From assembly GCF_000372465.1 (NCBI RefSeq), contig NZ_AQUZ01000006.1:191417-255416 (forward strand): a stretch of DNA of 64,000 bases, written 5' to 3'. The position numbers and the translations under genes are program-made. The notes beneath the pieces are model-generated. The model was not told the DNA's origin. It did not search any database and saw only the letters and a list, made by a program, of their open reading frames with translations. The stretch comes from Kribbella catacumbae DSM 19601. GTDB lineage: Bacteria > Actinomycetota > Actinomycetes > Propionibacteriales > Kribbellaceae. This document shows, piece after piece, positions 25,083 through 33,088 of the stretch (positions within the stretch are counted from its first letter, which is position 1; the number at the start of each line of letters is the position of its first letter).

Positions 25083-26378
25083 ATGAGGCGTTTGCGGTTG
25101 ATTGTCGCGTTGCTGTGTGGCGGGCTGGCGCTGGGGATGGTGGTACCGGCAGCAGCTGAGCCGGCGACATCGGTGGGGTATCCGGCGAGTGCGACGGCGA
25201 CGAGGTTCACAGGGTTGGCGTTCGACACCTGTACTGCGCCGACGGTCGCGCAGATGGCGGCGTGGAAAGCGTCACCGTACAAGGCGGTCGGGATCTACTT
25301 CGGCGGCGTGAACCGTGGTTGCACGCAGCCGCAGCTGACGGGCAGCTGGGTGAGCAGTGTGACGCGGATGGGGTGGCGGCTCATCCCTATCTACATGGGC
25401 TATCAGGCGCCCTGCACAACACGTGCCAACGCGGTGAAGATGACTACACCGTCCGCTGCAACACAGGGGACGAGCCAGGCGGCAGATGCGGTCGCCAAGG
25501 CCGCAGCGATCGGGCTACTGCCGGGCAGTGCGATCTACGGCGACATGGAGCACTACAACGCAACCGATGCGACCTGCCGGGCGACAGTACTGCGGTACTT
25601 GTCGTCCTGGACGAAGGAGCTGCACCGACGCGGCTACATCTCAGCGGTGTACGCCCACCGGGATTCCGGCGCTCGCCACTTGGCAGAGGTCTACAACTCG
25701 ACGGCGTACGCGCGCCCGGACGCGGTGTGGATCGCCTTCTGGGACCGGAACTCCGCGCTGACCGGCTGGCCGGCGATCTCCGATCGCTACTGGGCCGTGG
25801 GCCAGCGGGCCAAGCAGTACCGGGGTGATCACAACGAAACCTACGGCGGCGAAACGCTGAACATCGACAACGACCGCTTCGACGCACCGGTCGCTTCGGT
25901 TTGGTACACCTACACGGTCAGGACGACCATCTACAGCTACAGCGGCCCCTCCACCGCCTACCCGAGACGGGCGACGATCGCCCGGAACGCCGGCATCCGC
26001 ATCGTTTGCCAGACGTACGGCCCGAAGATCGGCACCACCACAGTGTGGAACAAGCTGATCGACGGCACCTACGTCACGGACTACTACGTCCGCACACCCA
26101 ACAAGACCGGCTACAGCGCACCGATCCCGGGTTGCAGCTACCCGTACCAAACGACGATCGACAACCTGTCCAGGCGCCGCGGTCCCGGTACGTCGTACAG
26201 CGCCTACCCAGGTCTTCTGCCGATCGGCTCGCTGGCATGGGTGACTTGCCAGCGAGCCGGGTCGACAGTCGGTACTACGGCCGTCTGGGACCGGCTGACC
26301 GATGGGAGCTGGGTGACCGACTACTACGTCGCCAACCCGAGCAACACCACCTACAGCGCTCCCATCCGCCGCTGCTGA
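25083..26378 (+). CDS. Secreted DUF1906 glycoside-hydrolase-like protein with two SH3-like modules
   Basis: The product is about 431 residues. The ATG at 25083 follows AGGGGGT; a GTG at 25074 is possible. A signal peptide precedes AAEPATSVGYPAS. Residues 40-260 are a Rv2525c/DUF1906 TIM-barrel: GLAFDTCTAPTVAQMAAWK, AVGIYFGG, IPIYMGYQAP, and IYGDMEHYN with an acidic pair. Two SH3-like repeats follow (YSGPSTAYPRRATIAR; RRGPGTSYSAYPGLLP), which often bind cell wall. A cell-wall-modifying or autolysin-like role is likely, not proven. Confidence 0.85.
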   Translation: MRRLRLIVALLCGGLALGMVVPAAAEPATSVGYPASATATRFTGLAFDTCTAPTVAQMAAWKASPYKAVGIYFGGVNRGCTQPQLTGSWVSSVTRMGWRLIPIYMGYQAPCTTRANAVKMTTPSAATQGTSQAADAVAKAAAIGLLPGSAIYGDMEHYNATDATCRATVLRYLSSWTKELHRRGYISAVYAHRDSGARHLAEVYNSTAYARPDAVWIAFWDRNSALTGWPAISDRYWAVGQRAKQYRGDHNETYGGETLNIDNDRFDAPVASVWYTYTVRTTIYSYSGPSTAYPRRATIARNAGIRIVCQTYGPKIGTTTVWNKLIDGTYVTDYYVRTPNKTGYSAPIPGCSYPYQTTIDNLSRRRGPGTSYSAYPGLLPIGSLAWVTCQRAGSTVGTTAVWDRLTDGSWVTDYYVANPSNTTYSAPIRRC

Positions 26379-26396
26379 CCTACTACTGCTTGTTGG

Positions 26397-26768
26397 CTAC
26401 TTGGCCCAGGGCGGCTGCACCGTGGTCCCGTCGGCCATGGTGCCGGTGAAGCCCGCAGTGATGGCGACGTGGATCTCAGCGTCGCTGTCACCGAGGTTAC
26501 GAACCTGGATCGGCTCTCCCGCCGGTACTACGGCCGCATCGCCGGCGCCGAGCTTCTCGCCGCCCGGTGTGATCTGCACGGTGCCGGACAGGACCATGAA
26601 GATCTCGTCGCGGTCCAGCGTGTGCGGCGCATCGTCGCGAGGGCCTGCGGCCAGCCGCAGCCGCCAGGTGCACAGCCCTTCGGAGCCCAGGCTGGGCGCG
26701 GCCAGCACGGTGAACTGCGCACCCGGAAGATCGAACTGCGGCGCTTCGGCCGCGCGGATGATCGGCAT
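26397..26768 (-). CDS. Cupin-domain protein
   Basis: The 123-residue single-domain cupin contains RDEIFMVLSGTVQITPGGEK (cupin motif 1, metal His replaced) and AVVPAGEPIQVRNLGDSDAE (motif 2). It is divergently transcribed from a MarR gene across a clear operator, so it is probably the repressor's regulated gene. The substrate or ligand is unknown. Confidence 0.85.
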   Translation of the reverse strand: MPIIRAAEAPQFDLPGAQFTVLAAPSLGSEGLCTWRLRLAAGPRDDAPHTLDRDEIFMVLSGTVQITPGGEKLGAGDAAVVPAGEPIQVRNLGDSDAEIHVAITAGFTGTMADGTTVQPPWAK

Positions 26769-26787
26769 CTGTCCCCCTGTCAGGAAT

Positions 26788-26821
26788 TAGACAAGCTGAC
26801 TTGTTCAACTTGGCTTGTCTA
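26788..26821. promoter_or_regulatory. Operator between divergent cupin and MarR genes
   Basis: TAGACAAGC (26788-26796) and GCTTGTCTA (26813-26821) are a perfect 9-bp inverted repeat with a 16-bp spacer. Inside it ACAAG (26791-26795) pairs with CTTGT (26800-26804), giving two overlapping half-site pairs. It occupies nearly all of the intergenic gap, so bound MarR would block both genes. The MarR protein encoded next to it is the obvious ligand. Confidence 0.75.
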
Positions 26822-26823
26822 TC

Positions 26824-27297
26824 ATGGGTGACATGACGACGAATGGCAAGCCCGATTTCGGCATCCTGCTGCTGCTCGCGGAGCAGGAGTTCGTCCGCGA
26901 ACTGCGCGCGACGACCGCGGCCCAGGGCTTCGACGACCAGGGCCGCTCCGACGGCTTCGTGCTGCGAACCCTCGGCCGGGCACCAGCGACGATCAGCACC
27001 CTCGCGATCCGGCTGGACATCACCAAACAGGGCGCGGCCCAGATCGTCGACGACATGGAACGCCGCGGCTACGTCGAACGCCACCCCGACCCCACCGACG
27101 GCCGGGCCCGCCTGATCCACCTCTCCGAACGCGGCCAGGCAGCCCTGGCCGCGGCGAGACGCTTCCACCAGTCCTACGAACGCAAACTCCGCAAGTCCCA
27201 CGGCGACGACGCAATCGACGCAGTACGTGCTGTCTTCACCGCGATGGCAGGCAAAGACAGCACCACCGACCCCCACTTCCGCGCCCTGATGTTCTAG
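26824..27297 (+). CDS. MarR-family transcriptional regulator
   Basis: The product is about 157 residues; starts at 26824 or 26833 are both possible, with no clear ribosome binding site. The winged helix contains TISTLAIRLDITKQGAAQIV, DDMERRGYVERHPDPTDGRA and RLIHLSERGQAAL, a textbook MarR core. It is transcribed away from a cupin gene across a 34-bp palindromic operator, so mutual autoregulation is likely. Confidence 0.88.
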   Translation: MGDMTTNGKPDFGILLLLAEQEFVRELRATTAAQGFDDQGRSDGFVLRTLGRAPATISTLAIRLDITKQGAAQIVDDMERRGYVERHPDPTDGRARLIHLSERGQAALAAARRFHQSYERKLRKSHGDDAIDAVRAVFTAMAGKDSTTDPHFRALMF

Positions 27298-27299
27298 CT

Positions 27300-27426
27300 G
27301 AAGCACTGCGGTCTCCACCCCGCCTATGGGGCTCCACCCCCTGTACCGGGGTTCGCCCCCTGGTCTGCGAATGGGCGAAGCCCTCGAGCAGGGGTGAACC
27401 CCACCGGCGGAGGTGAACCCCACCGG
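27300..27426 (+). repeat. 127-bp direct repeat unit 1 containing the nested palindrome
   Basis: This segment is nearly identical to 27752-27879 and begins GAAGCACTGCGGTCTCCACC. It contains a palindrome family copy (27328-27402): GGGGTTCGCCCCC at 27348, GGGCGAAGCCC at 27373 and GGGGTGAACCCC at 27391-27402. Confidence 0.8.
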
Positions 27427-27474
27427 AGGGACGGTGAACCCCACCGGAGGGACGGTGAACCCCACCGGAGGGAC
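27412..27474 (+). repeat. 21-bp tandem array, three perfect copies
   Basis: The 21-bp unit opens with GGTGAACCCCACCGGAGGGA and repeats at 27412, 27433 and 27454, followed by a degraded fourth copy at 27475. Each unit holds the small palindrome GGTGAACCCCACC. The 21-bp period equals two helical turns. Confidence 0.85.
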
Positions 27475-27751
27475 GGTGAACCCTCCGGAGCGGGCTCAGC
27501 GGGGGAGGGCACCACGTACGCCGGTCAGCTGGGCAGAGCCACCCGCCGTTCCGGCCCACTCCACATCGCTTCTCGTCCGGGCCCTTCGATGGCTCGGTAC
27601 CTTGGCCGGGTTTCGAGGGGACTTGGGGTGGATTCTGCCCCCGATCCGGGCGAACTTCCTCCCCAGCCTCGGCCAAAATCCACCCCACCCGGCCGACACC
27701 CCATCGACGCGCCGTACCTGGTGAGCCCGAGGTGCTACGAGTGGGCCAACC

Positions 27752-27879
27752 GAAGTACTGCGGTCTCCACCCCGCATGCGAGGGCTTCACCCCCTGTACC
27801 GGGGTTCGCCCCCTGGTCTGCGAGTGGGCGAACCACTCGAGCGGGGGTGAACCCCACCGGCGGAGGTGAACCCCACCGG
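27752..27879 (+). repeat. 128-bp direct repeat unit 2 containing the nested palindrome
   Basis: This is the second copy of the segment at 27300-27426, 452 bp downstream in the same orientation. Its palindrome core is 27782-27854 (GGGGTTCGCCCCC at 27801, GGGCGAAC at 27826). Differences from copy 1 are scattered substitutions, so the duplication is not recent. Confidence 0.8.
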
Positions 27880-27953
27880 CAGGGGTGAAGCGCTTCGGCG
27901 GAGGTGAACCCCACCGGGGGGAGGTGAAGCGCTTCGGTGAGGCAGGGTGGGGG

Positions 27954-29210
27954 TTAGGCGAAGTACTGGGGGAACAGGTCGTGCGTCGGCCAGGTTTTTA
28001 CGCCGTTGGCGGCTGTCCACAGGGCGGCGTCGATGTCGCCGTACGACTTGCCGCTGGCGTCGTCGCGGCGGTTGAAGACGGCGGCCCAGCTCATCCCGGA
28101 GGAGGTCCGGACGAGTAGGGAGTAGGTGCCCGGCATGCTGCCCGTGTGCCAGGTGTTCCGGCCGGTGCCGCTGGTGGTCGGGCGGATCTGCCAACCGAGG
28201 CCGTAGTACGAACCGTCGGCACTGAGGCCGGTCGAGGGCTTGGCCCAGATCCGGCCCAGCGACGTGCTGTTGAGCACGGTCGACGGCGCGTCGAACATCT
28301 TCGCCCAGCGGACCAGGTCAGGCGCGCTCGCGATCCAGCCGCCATTGGCGTCCTGGGTCCGCATGCTGAAGGACCCGTACGGCGCGGCGACGGTCTTGCC
28401 CGTGCCGTCCAGCACGGTCGGACCGGAGTACTGCGAGTCGTACGACGTCTCGCCGGTGTGCTTGGCGATGGTCCAGCCCAGCGCCATTCGCTTGATCTTC
28501 AGCGGCGTGAGCAACTTCTGCTGCACGTAGTTGGCGTAGCTCAGGCCACTGACCTTCTCGATCACCCGGCCGGCCAGCAGATAGCCGAAGTTGGAGTACG
28601 CGTACTTGGAGCCCGGAGCGAAGTCGAGCTTCTGCCCAGCCATGTACTTGATCACGTCGGCGTGCTTCAGCTCCATCGGCACGCCGAGGGTCCTGGAGAT
28701 GGTGGCGTCCTTGAAGTTCGGGTCGCCGGAGACATTGCGATCGAAGCCCCCGAGGTGCTGCAGCAGCCGCCACATCGTGATCGACGACCAGCGCGAGTCC
28801 CTGGTCAGACCGGTCGCGGGGGTGATGTTCAGGATCGAGGTCACCGGGGTCGACAGGCTCAGCTTGCCGTCCTGCACCAGCTTGGTGATCGCGGCACCGG
28901 TGATCGTCTTCGACACGCTCGCGACCCGGAACAGCGAGGTGGGCTGGACCGCCAGCGTGCTCTCCGTGCTGTACCCGCGAGCCAGTACGAGCCGGCCCTT
29001 GTAGGTGACCGCGACCTGCCCGGCCGTGATCCCGCGAGCCTGCATGAACATCTTCAGTTGGTTGTCGAAACCAGCAAGCGCCGGTACTGCGGTCCCGGTG
29101 GCTTTCCAGGTCGCAGCGGCGTCGGAGGAGCGCGCTATCGCAGTACCGACGACTGCGGCGGTTCCGGTCGCCACGGCGAGCTTGCCTAGATGACGGCGTG
29201 ACAATTCCAC
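27954..29210 (-). CDS. Tat-exported serine hydrolase (class C beta-lactamase/DD-peptidase fold)
   Basis: The 418-residue protein has a twin-arginine leader (SRRHLGKLAVATGTAAVVGT, then ARSSDA). The serine-hydrolase residues are SVSKTI (SxxK nucleophile), YAYSNFGYLLAG (YxN) and WHTGSMPGT (HxG-like third motif). VFNRRDD near the C-terminus is typical of secreted D-aminopeptidase/esterase members. It probably acts in the envelope on peptides or esters; a true beta-lactamase role is unlikely from context. Confidence 0.88.
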   Translation of the reverse strand: MELSRRHLGKLAVATGTAAVVGTAIARSSDAAATWKATGTAVPALAGFDNQLKMFMQARGITAGQVAVTYKGRLVLARGYSTESTLAVQPTSLFRVASVSKTITGAAITKLVQDGKLSLSTPVTSILNITPATGLTRDSRWSSITMWRLLQHLGGFDRNVSGDPNFKDATISRTLGVPMELKHADVIKYMAGQKLDFAPGSKYAYSNFGYLLAGRVIEKVSGLSYANYVQQKLLTPLKIKRMALGWTIAKHTGETSYDSQYSGPTVLDGTGKTVAAPYGSFSMRTQDANGGWIASAPDLVRWAKMFDAPSTVLNSTSLGRIWAKPSTGLSADGSYYGLGWQIRPTTSGTGRNTWHTGSMPGTYSLLVRTSSGMSWAAVFNRRDDASGKSYGDIDAALWTAANGVKTWPTHDLFPQYFA

Positions 29211-29260
29211 GGGTTAGGTCCTTCGGTTAGGCGGATTTGCGGTGCTTTTTACGGATGGGC

Positions 29261-32110
29261 TTACGGCTCGTCGACCACCGACGCATAGGAGATCACGCCG
29301 CGGCGGATCTGGTCGGTGACCTGGCGAGCGGTCGAACGCAGCGGCGTGGGGCCGGCAGCGTCAGCGACCTGCTCGGTGAGATCGATCAGCTGCTTCACCC
29401 AGCGGACGAAATCGCCGGCGGCCAGATCGGATTCGTAGAGGACCTCGGCGAGCGAAGCACCCGACGCCCAGCGGAAGGCGGCCCAGCAGAAGCCGAGATC
29501 CATCGGGCGGAGGAAGTCGACGCGCATGTCCCGCTCGAGCACCGACAGGTCGCGCCAGATCACGCCCATCCGCTCCAGCGCGGTCCGTACTTCGCCGCGC
29601 GGCAGCCGGGGCGAGGTCGGCTCGTCCTTGGACCGCGACTCGTAGACGAGCGCCGCCAGACAGGCCGCCAACTCCGGTACGTCGAGGTCGTCGAACACCC
29701 CTTGTCGCAGGCACTCCGCCGCGACCAGGTCGAGCTCGGTGTAGATCCGCGACAGCCGGTCGCCGGCCTCGGTGGTCTTGTCACCATCCAGGTAGTGCAG
29801 TGCGTCGAGCACCTGGCAGACCCGGTCGAACTGGCGGGCGATCGTGTTCGTCCGCTGCTCGATCTTGCGCTGGACGTCGCGGTTCTCCCGGTCCAGCCGG
29901 AAGTACCGCTCGGCCCAGCGGGCATGGTCCTCGCGATCCGAGCAGCCGTGGCACGGGTGCGCCCGCAACTCGGCCCGCATCTGCTGCAACTCCGGGTCGT
30001 CAGCGTGCGTGACGACATCGCCGCTGCGGCTGCGCGACGACGGCGGACCCTCCTCGCCGATCATGTCGGTGCGACCGCGCAGTACATGGGCCAGCTCGCG
30101 GCGCTGCTGGGGGTTGCGGGGGTTGAACTTCTTCGGCACTCGCAGCGTGCTGATCGCCTCGACCGGGGTCGGGAAGTCGATCATCGACAACTTGCGCACC
30201 TGCCGGTCGAGCGTCAGCACGGTCGGCCGCGGCCCTTCCCGCTCGGACCGTACGCCGGCGTCCAGCACCAGCGCCCAGCCCGCGCTGCGGCCGGCCGGGA
30301 TCCGGATGATGTCGCCGATCCGCAGCTTCTCCAGCGACTCCTGCGCCTCGACCCGGCGGTCCAGCTTGCGCCGCTTCGAGCCCGACGACTCGCGATCACC
30401 GATCCGGCGGCGCAGCGCGGCGTACTCGAGGAAGTCGCCGAGATGGCAGTCGATGGATTCCTTGTACCCCTCGAGCGCCTCGGTGTTGCGCTGCACCTGA
30501 CGCGCGAGGCCGACCACGGCCTGGTCGGACTGGAACTGCGCGAACGACAGCTCCAGCATGTCGCGCGCCCTCGACCGGCCGACCTGGCGGACCAGGTTGA
30601 CGGCCATGTTGTACGACGGGGAGAACGACGAGCGGAGCGGATACGTACGGGTGCTCGCCAGGCCGGCGACCGCGCGCGGGTCGAAGCCTGGCTGCCACAA
30701 CACGACCGCGTGGCCCTCGACGTCGATGCCCCGGCGCCCGGCGCGACCGGTCAGCTGGGTGTACTCCCCCGGCGTGATGTCGACGTGCGCTTCGCCGTTC
30801 CACTTGCTCAGCTTCTCCAGCACCACCGTGCGGGCCGGCATGTTGATGCCGAGGGCAAGCGTCTCGGTGGCGAAGACGACCTTGATCAGGCCGCGCGCGA
30901 ACAGTTCCTCGACAACCTCTTTGAAGGCCGCGAGCATGCCCGCGTGGTGGGCGGCGATGCCACGGCTGAGCGCCTCGGCGAAGTCGTGGTACCCGAGTAC
31001 GCCGAGGTCCTCGTCCGGCAGATCCGAAGTGCGCTCGGCGAGGACACGCTTGATCTCGTCCCGCTCACCCGGCTTGGTCAGCCGCAGGCCGGAACGCAGG
31101 CACTGCAGCATCGCGTCCTCGCAGCCCTTGCGCGAGAAGATGAAGTAGATCGCCGGCAGCAGCGCCCCGGCATCCAGCTCCTCGACCACGTCCGACCGGT
31201 ACGGCGTGAAGTGCGACCGGGTCGGCCGGCTCTTGGGCAGATCCCGCCGGCGTCGCGGCTTGCGCGAGTCGTCCTTGAAGATCCGGCTGTCGTCGCGCGC
31301 GATCTTGACCAGCTGCGGGTTGACCATGTCCTTGAGGTCAGGCGCTCCATTGGCCTTCGCAGGGTTGCCGGACTTCGGCTTGCCCGTGCTCTGCGGCCCG
31401 TACTGCGCTACGCCGCCGGCGCGCGCGGTCGGCGCCTCGCCCGCGAACAGGTCATGCAGCCGCTTGCCGACCATGACGTGCTGGAACAGCGGCACGGGCC
31501 GCTTCTCCTCCAGCACGACCACGGTGTTGCCCCGGACCGTCTCCAGCCAGTCGCCGAACTCCTCCGCGTTGCTCACCGTCGCCGACAACGACACCACGGC
31601 GACCGAGTCCGGCAGGTGGATGATGACTTCTTCCCAGACCGCGCCCCGGGCCCGGTCGGCGAGGTAGTGCACCTCGTCCATCACGACGTACGAGAGCCCG
31701 AGCAGCGTGTGCGAGGCGGCGTACAGCATGTTGCGCAGTACCTCGGTCGTCATCACGACGATCGGCGCCTCGGAGTTGATCGAGTTGTCCCCGGTCAGCA
31801 GCCCGACGTTCTCGTGACCGTAGCGGTGCACGAGATCGCTGTACTTCTGGTTGCTCAGCGCCTTGATCGGGGTGGTGTAGAAACACTTCTGCCCCCGCTG
31901 GAGCGCGAGATGCACGGCGAACTCACCGACCAGCGTCTTCCCGGACCCGGTCGGAGCCGCCACCAGCACCTGATGCCCGTCCTCGAGCGCCGCACAGGCC
32001 CGCAACTGAAACTCGTCCAGCCGGAAGTCGTAGAGCCCCCGGAACTCCTTCACCGCGGGATGCTCCTGGTCCGAGCGGAAAGTGGCGTACTTCTCGGACG
32101 GAGTGCTCAT
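29261..32110 (-). CDS. helY: Ski2/Mtr4-like DEAD/DEAH-box RNA helicase, HelY
   Basis: The protein is about 949 residues from the ATG at 32110 (MSTPSEKYATFRSDQEH), preceded by a G-rich ribosome binding site. Motifs are VAAPTGSGKTLVGEF (Walker A), VMDEVHYLADRARGAVWEEV (DEVH), LSATVSNAEEFG (motif III) and QLTGRAGRRGID (motif VI); a DSHCT domain ends the protein. HelY is a conserved actinobacterial helicase of the exosome-type Ski2 group and normally sits beside tatC or the DAG kinase. Here it is separated from them by about 6.8 kb of inserted genes. Confidence 0.94.
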   Translation of the reverse strand: MSTPSEKYATFRSDQEHPAVKEFRGLYDFRLDEFQLRACAALEDGHQVLVAAPTGSGKTLVGEFAVHLALQRGQKCFYTTPIKALSNQKYSDLVHRYGHENVGLLTGDNSINSEAPIVVMTTEVLRNMLYAASHTLLGLSYVVMDEVHYLADRARGAVWEEVIIHLPDSVAVVSLSATVSNAEEFGDWLETVRGNTVVVLEEKRPVPLFQHVMVGKRLHDLFAGEAPTARAGGVAQYGPQSTGKPKSGNPAKANGAPDLKDMVNPQLVKIARDDSRIFKDDSRKPRRRRDLPKSRPTRSHFTPYRSDVVEELDAGALLPAIYFIFSRKGCEDAMLQCLRSGLRLTKPGERDEIKRVLAERTSDLPDEDLGVLGYHDFAEALSRGIAAHHAGMLAAFKEVVEELFARGLIKVVFATETLALGINMPARTVVLEKLSKWNGEAHVDITPGEYTQLTGRAGRRGIDVEGHAVVLWQPGFDPRAVAGLASTRTYPLRSSFSPSYNMAVNLVRQVGRSRARDMLELSFAQFQSDQAVVGLARQVQRNTEALEGYKESIDCHLGDFLEYAALRRRIGDRESSGSKRRKLDRRVEAQESLEKLRIGDIIRIPAGRSAGWALVLDAGVRSEREGPRPTVLTLDRQVRKLSMIDFPTPVEAISTLRVPKKFNPRNPQQRRELAHVLRGRTDMIGEEGPPSSRSRSGDVVTHADDPELQQMRAELRAHPCHGCSDREDHARWAERYFRLDRENRDVQRKIEQRTNTIARQFDRVCQVLDALHYLDGDKTTEAGDRLSRIYTELDLVAAECLRQGVFDDLDVPELAACLAALVYESRSKDEPTSPRLPRGEVRTALERMGVIWRDLSVLERDMRVDFLRPMDLGFCWAAFRWASGASLAEVLYESDLAAGDFVRWVKQLIDLTEQVADAAGPTPLRSTARQVTDQIRRGVISYASVVDEP

Positions 32111-32201
32111 GCCCCCCAGGCTATGCGAAGCCACCCCCAACCCCACGCCCACCCGCCCGACCCCTGCTCAACCCGGTCCACCCCGTGGGACTCTTTGTCC
32201 C

Positions 32202-33086
32202 GTGTCCGTCACCGAATTCGTCAACGACCTGTGGCGTCAGCAGTCGATGTGGTCGCTGACCGCCGACCGCATGAAGCGGCAGATCGCCCGAGCCCGCGCC
32301 CTCTCACTCGCCGTAACGGTCGCCGCCGCTACCCTGGGCGCGCTGGCCGGACTCCTGGCCGACCCGGCGCCGACCGCGAGCAGAGTCCTCGTCGCCCTGG
32401 CGGCGTTCGGGGTGGCTGCGATTCCGCTCCTGCGCCCGGGCTGGAGCGGCCGCAAGCTCCGCGACTGGACCCGCGCGAGGTCAGTGGCCGAGGCGCTCAA
32501 GAGTGAGATCCACCTCTGGCTGGCCCGCGCCGGTCAGTACCAGGACGACGATCAGGCCGTGCGGCTGCGCGAGAAGGTGAGCAAGGTCCGCTCCGACGGC
32601 GCCGACCTCCTGCGCTACCAGACCGGCATCACCCCGGCCGAGCGCGAACTCCCGCCGATCCACGACCTGACGTCGTACTTCGAGGTGCGGGTCACCCGGC
32701 AGATCAAGGGCTACTACCGGCTGAAGGCCACCCGTCTGCAGTCCGTACTGCGATCCTTCCGCACCGCCGAGATCGCGCTTGCGATGGTCGGTGCGTTGCT
32801 GGGAGCGACCGCGGCGGTGGTCGGTGGATCGCGACTGATCCCCTGGATCGCCGTCATCACGACAATCACGGCGGCGATCGCGGTCCATGTCGCCGCGACC
32901 CGGTACGAGTTCCAGCTGATCGAGTTCCTTCGTACCGCCGACCGCCTCGACCAGTTGCAGAGCGAGTCGGTGAGCGCCTCCGCCGAACGGTTGAGCCTTC
33001 TCGCCATCGCCGCCGAGGACGTCATCTCGATCGAGAACGAAGGCTGGATGGCCAAACTCGCCGAGGACCCGCCCATGCCTCAGTAG
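32202..33086 (+). CDS. SLATT/DUF4231-type membrane protein
   Basis: The product is 294 residues from GTG 32202 (VSVTEFVNDLWRQQSMWSL). Two hairpins of two membrane helices occur at about residues 30-72 and 187-230. Between them lies the cytoplasmic helical region with WTRARSVAEALKSEIHLWLA and TSYFEVRVTRQIKGYYRLKA, the pattern of DUF4231/SLATT proteins. SLATT domains are 2-TM modules predicted to be pore-forming effectors in nucleotide-signal conflict systems. The gene is divergent from helY and converges on the TIR-STAND-WD40 gene with 2 bp between the stops, suggesting a linked unit. Confidence 0.8.
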   Translation: MSVTEFVNDLWRQQSMWSLTADRMKRQIARARALSLAVTVAAATLGALAGLLADPAPTASRVLVALAAFGVAAIPLLRPGWSGRKLRDWTRARSVAEALKSEIHLWLARAGQYQDDDQAVRLREKVSKVRSDGADLLRYQTGITPAERELPPIHDLTSYFEVRVTRQIKGYYRLKATRLQSVLRSFRTAEIALAMVGALLGATAAVVGGSRLIPWIAVITTITAAIAVHVAATRYEFQLIEFLRTADRLDQLQSESVSASAERLSLLAIAAEDVISIENEGWMAKLAEDPPMPQ

Positions 33087-33088
33087 CT

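Larger units (their letters stand above)
27298..27953. other. 656-bp gene-free repeat field
   Basis: Between the MarR gene and the serine hydrolase gene lie two 127/128-bp direct repeats, a 21-bp tandem array and a further inverted repeat GGGGTGGATT (27625-27634) with AATCCACCCC (27677-27686). No plausible gene is seen; frames here translate to low-complexity repeats. The 3' part alternates GGTGAACCCCACCGG with GGTGAAGCGCTTCGG (27854-27940). Confidence 0.75.

Noticed and set aside
27236..27790. Frame reading repeated PSGGVHR units in the repeat field
   Set aside because: It is produced by the 21-bp tandem DNA repeat, lacks a plausible start, and partly overlaps the MarR gene on the other strand.
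27300..27900. CRISPR-like array because of regular repeats
   Set aside because: The 21-bp units are contiguous without spacers and no cas gene is near.
29237..32506. A very long open frame on the strand opposite helY
   Set aside because: It is antisense to a clear helicase; GC-rich third positions keep opposite frames open, and the translation is Arg/Pro/Leu/Asp-rich with no domain.
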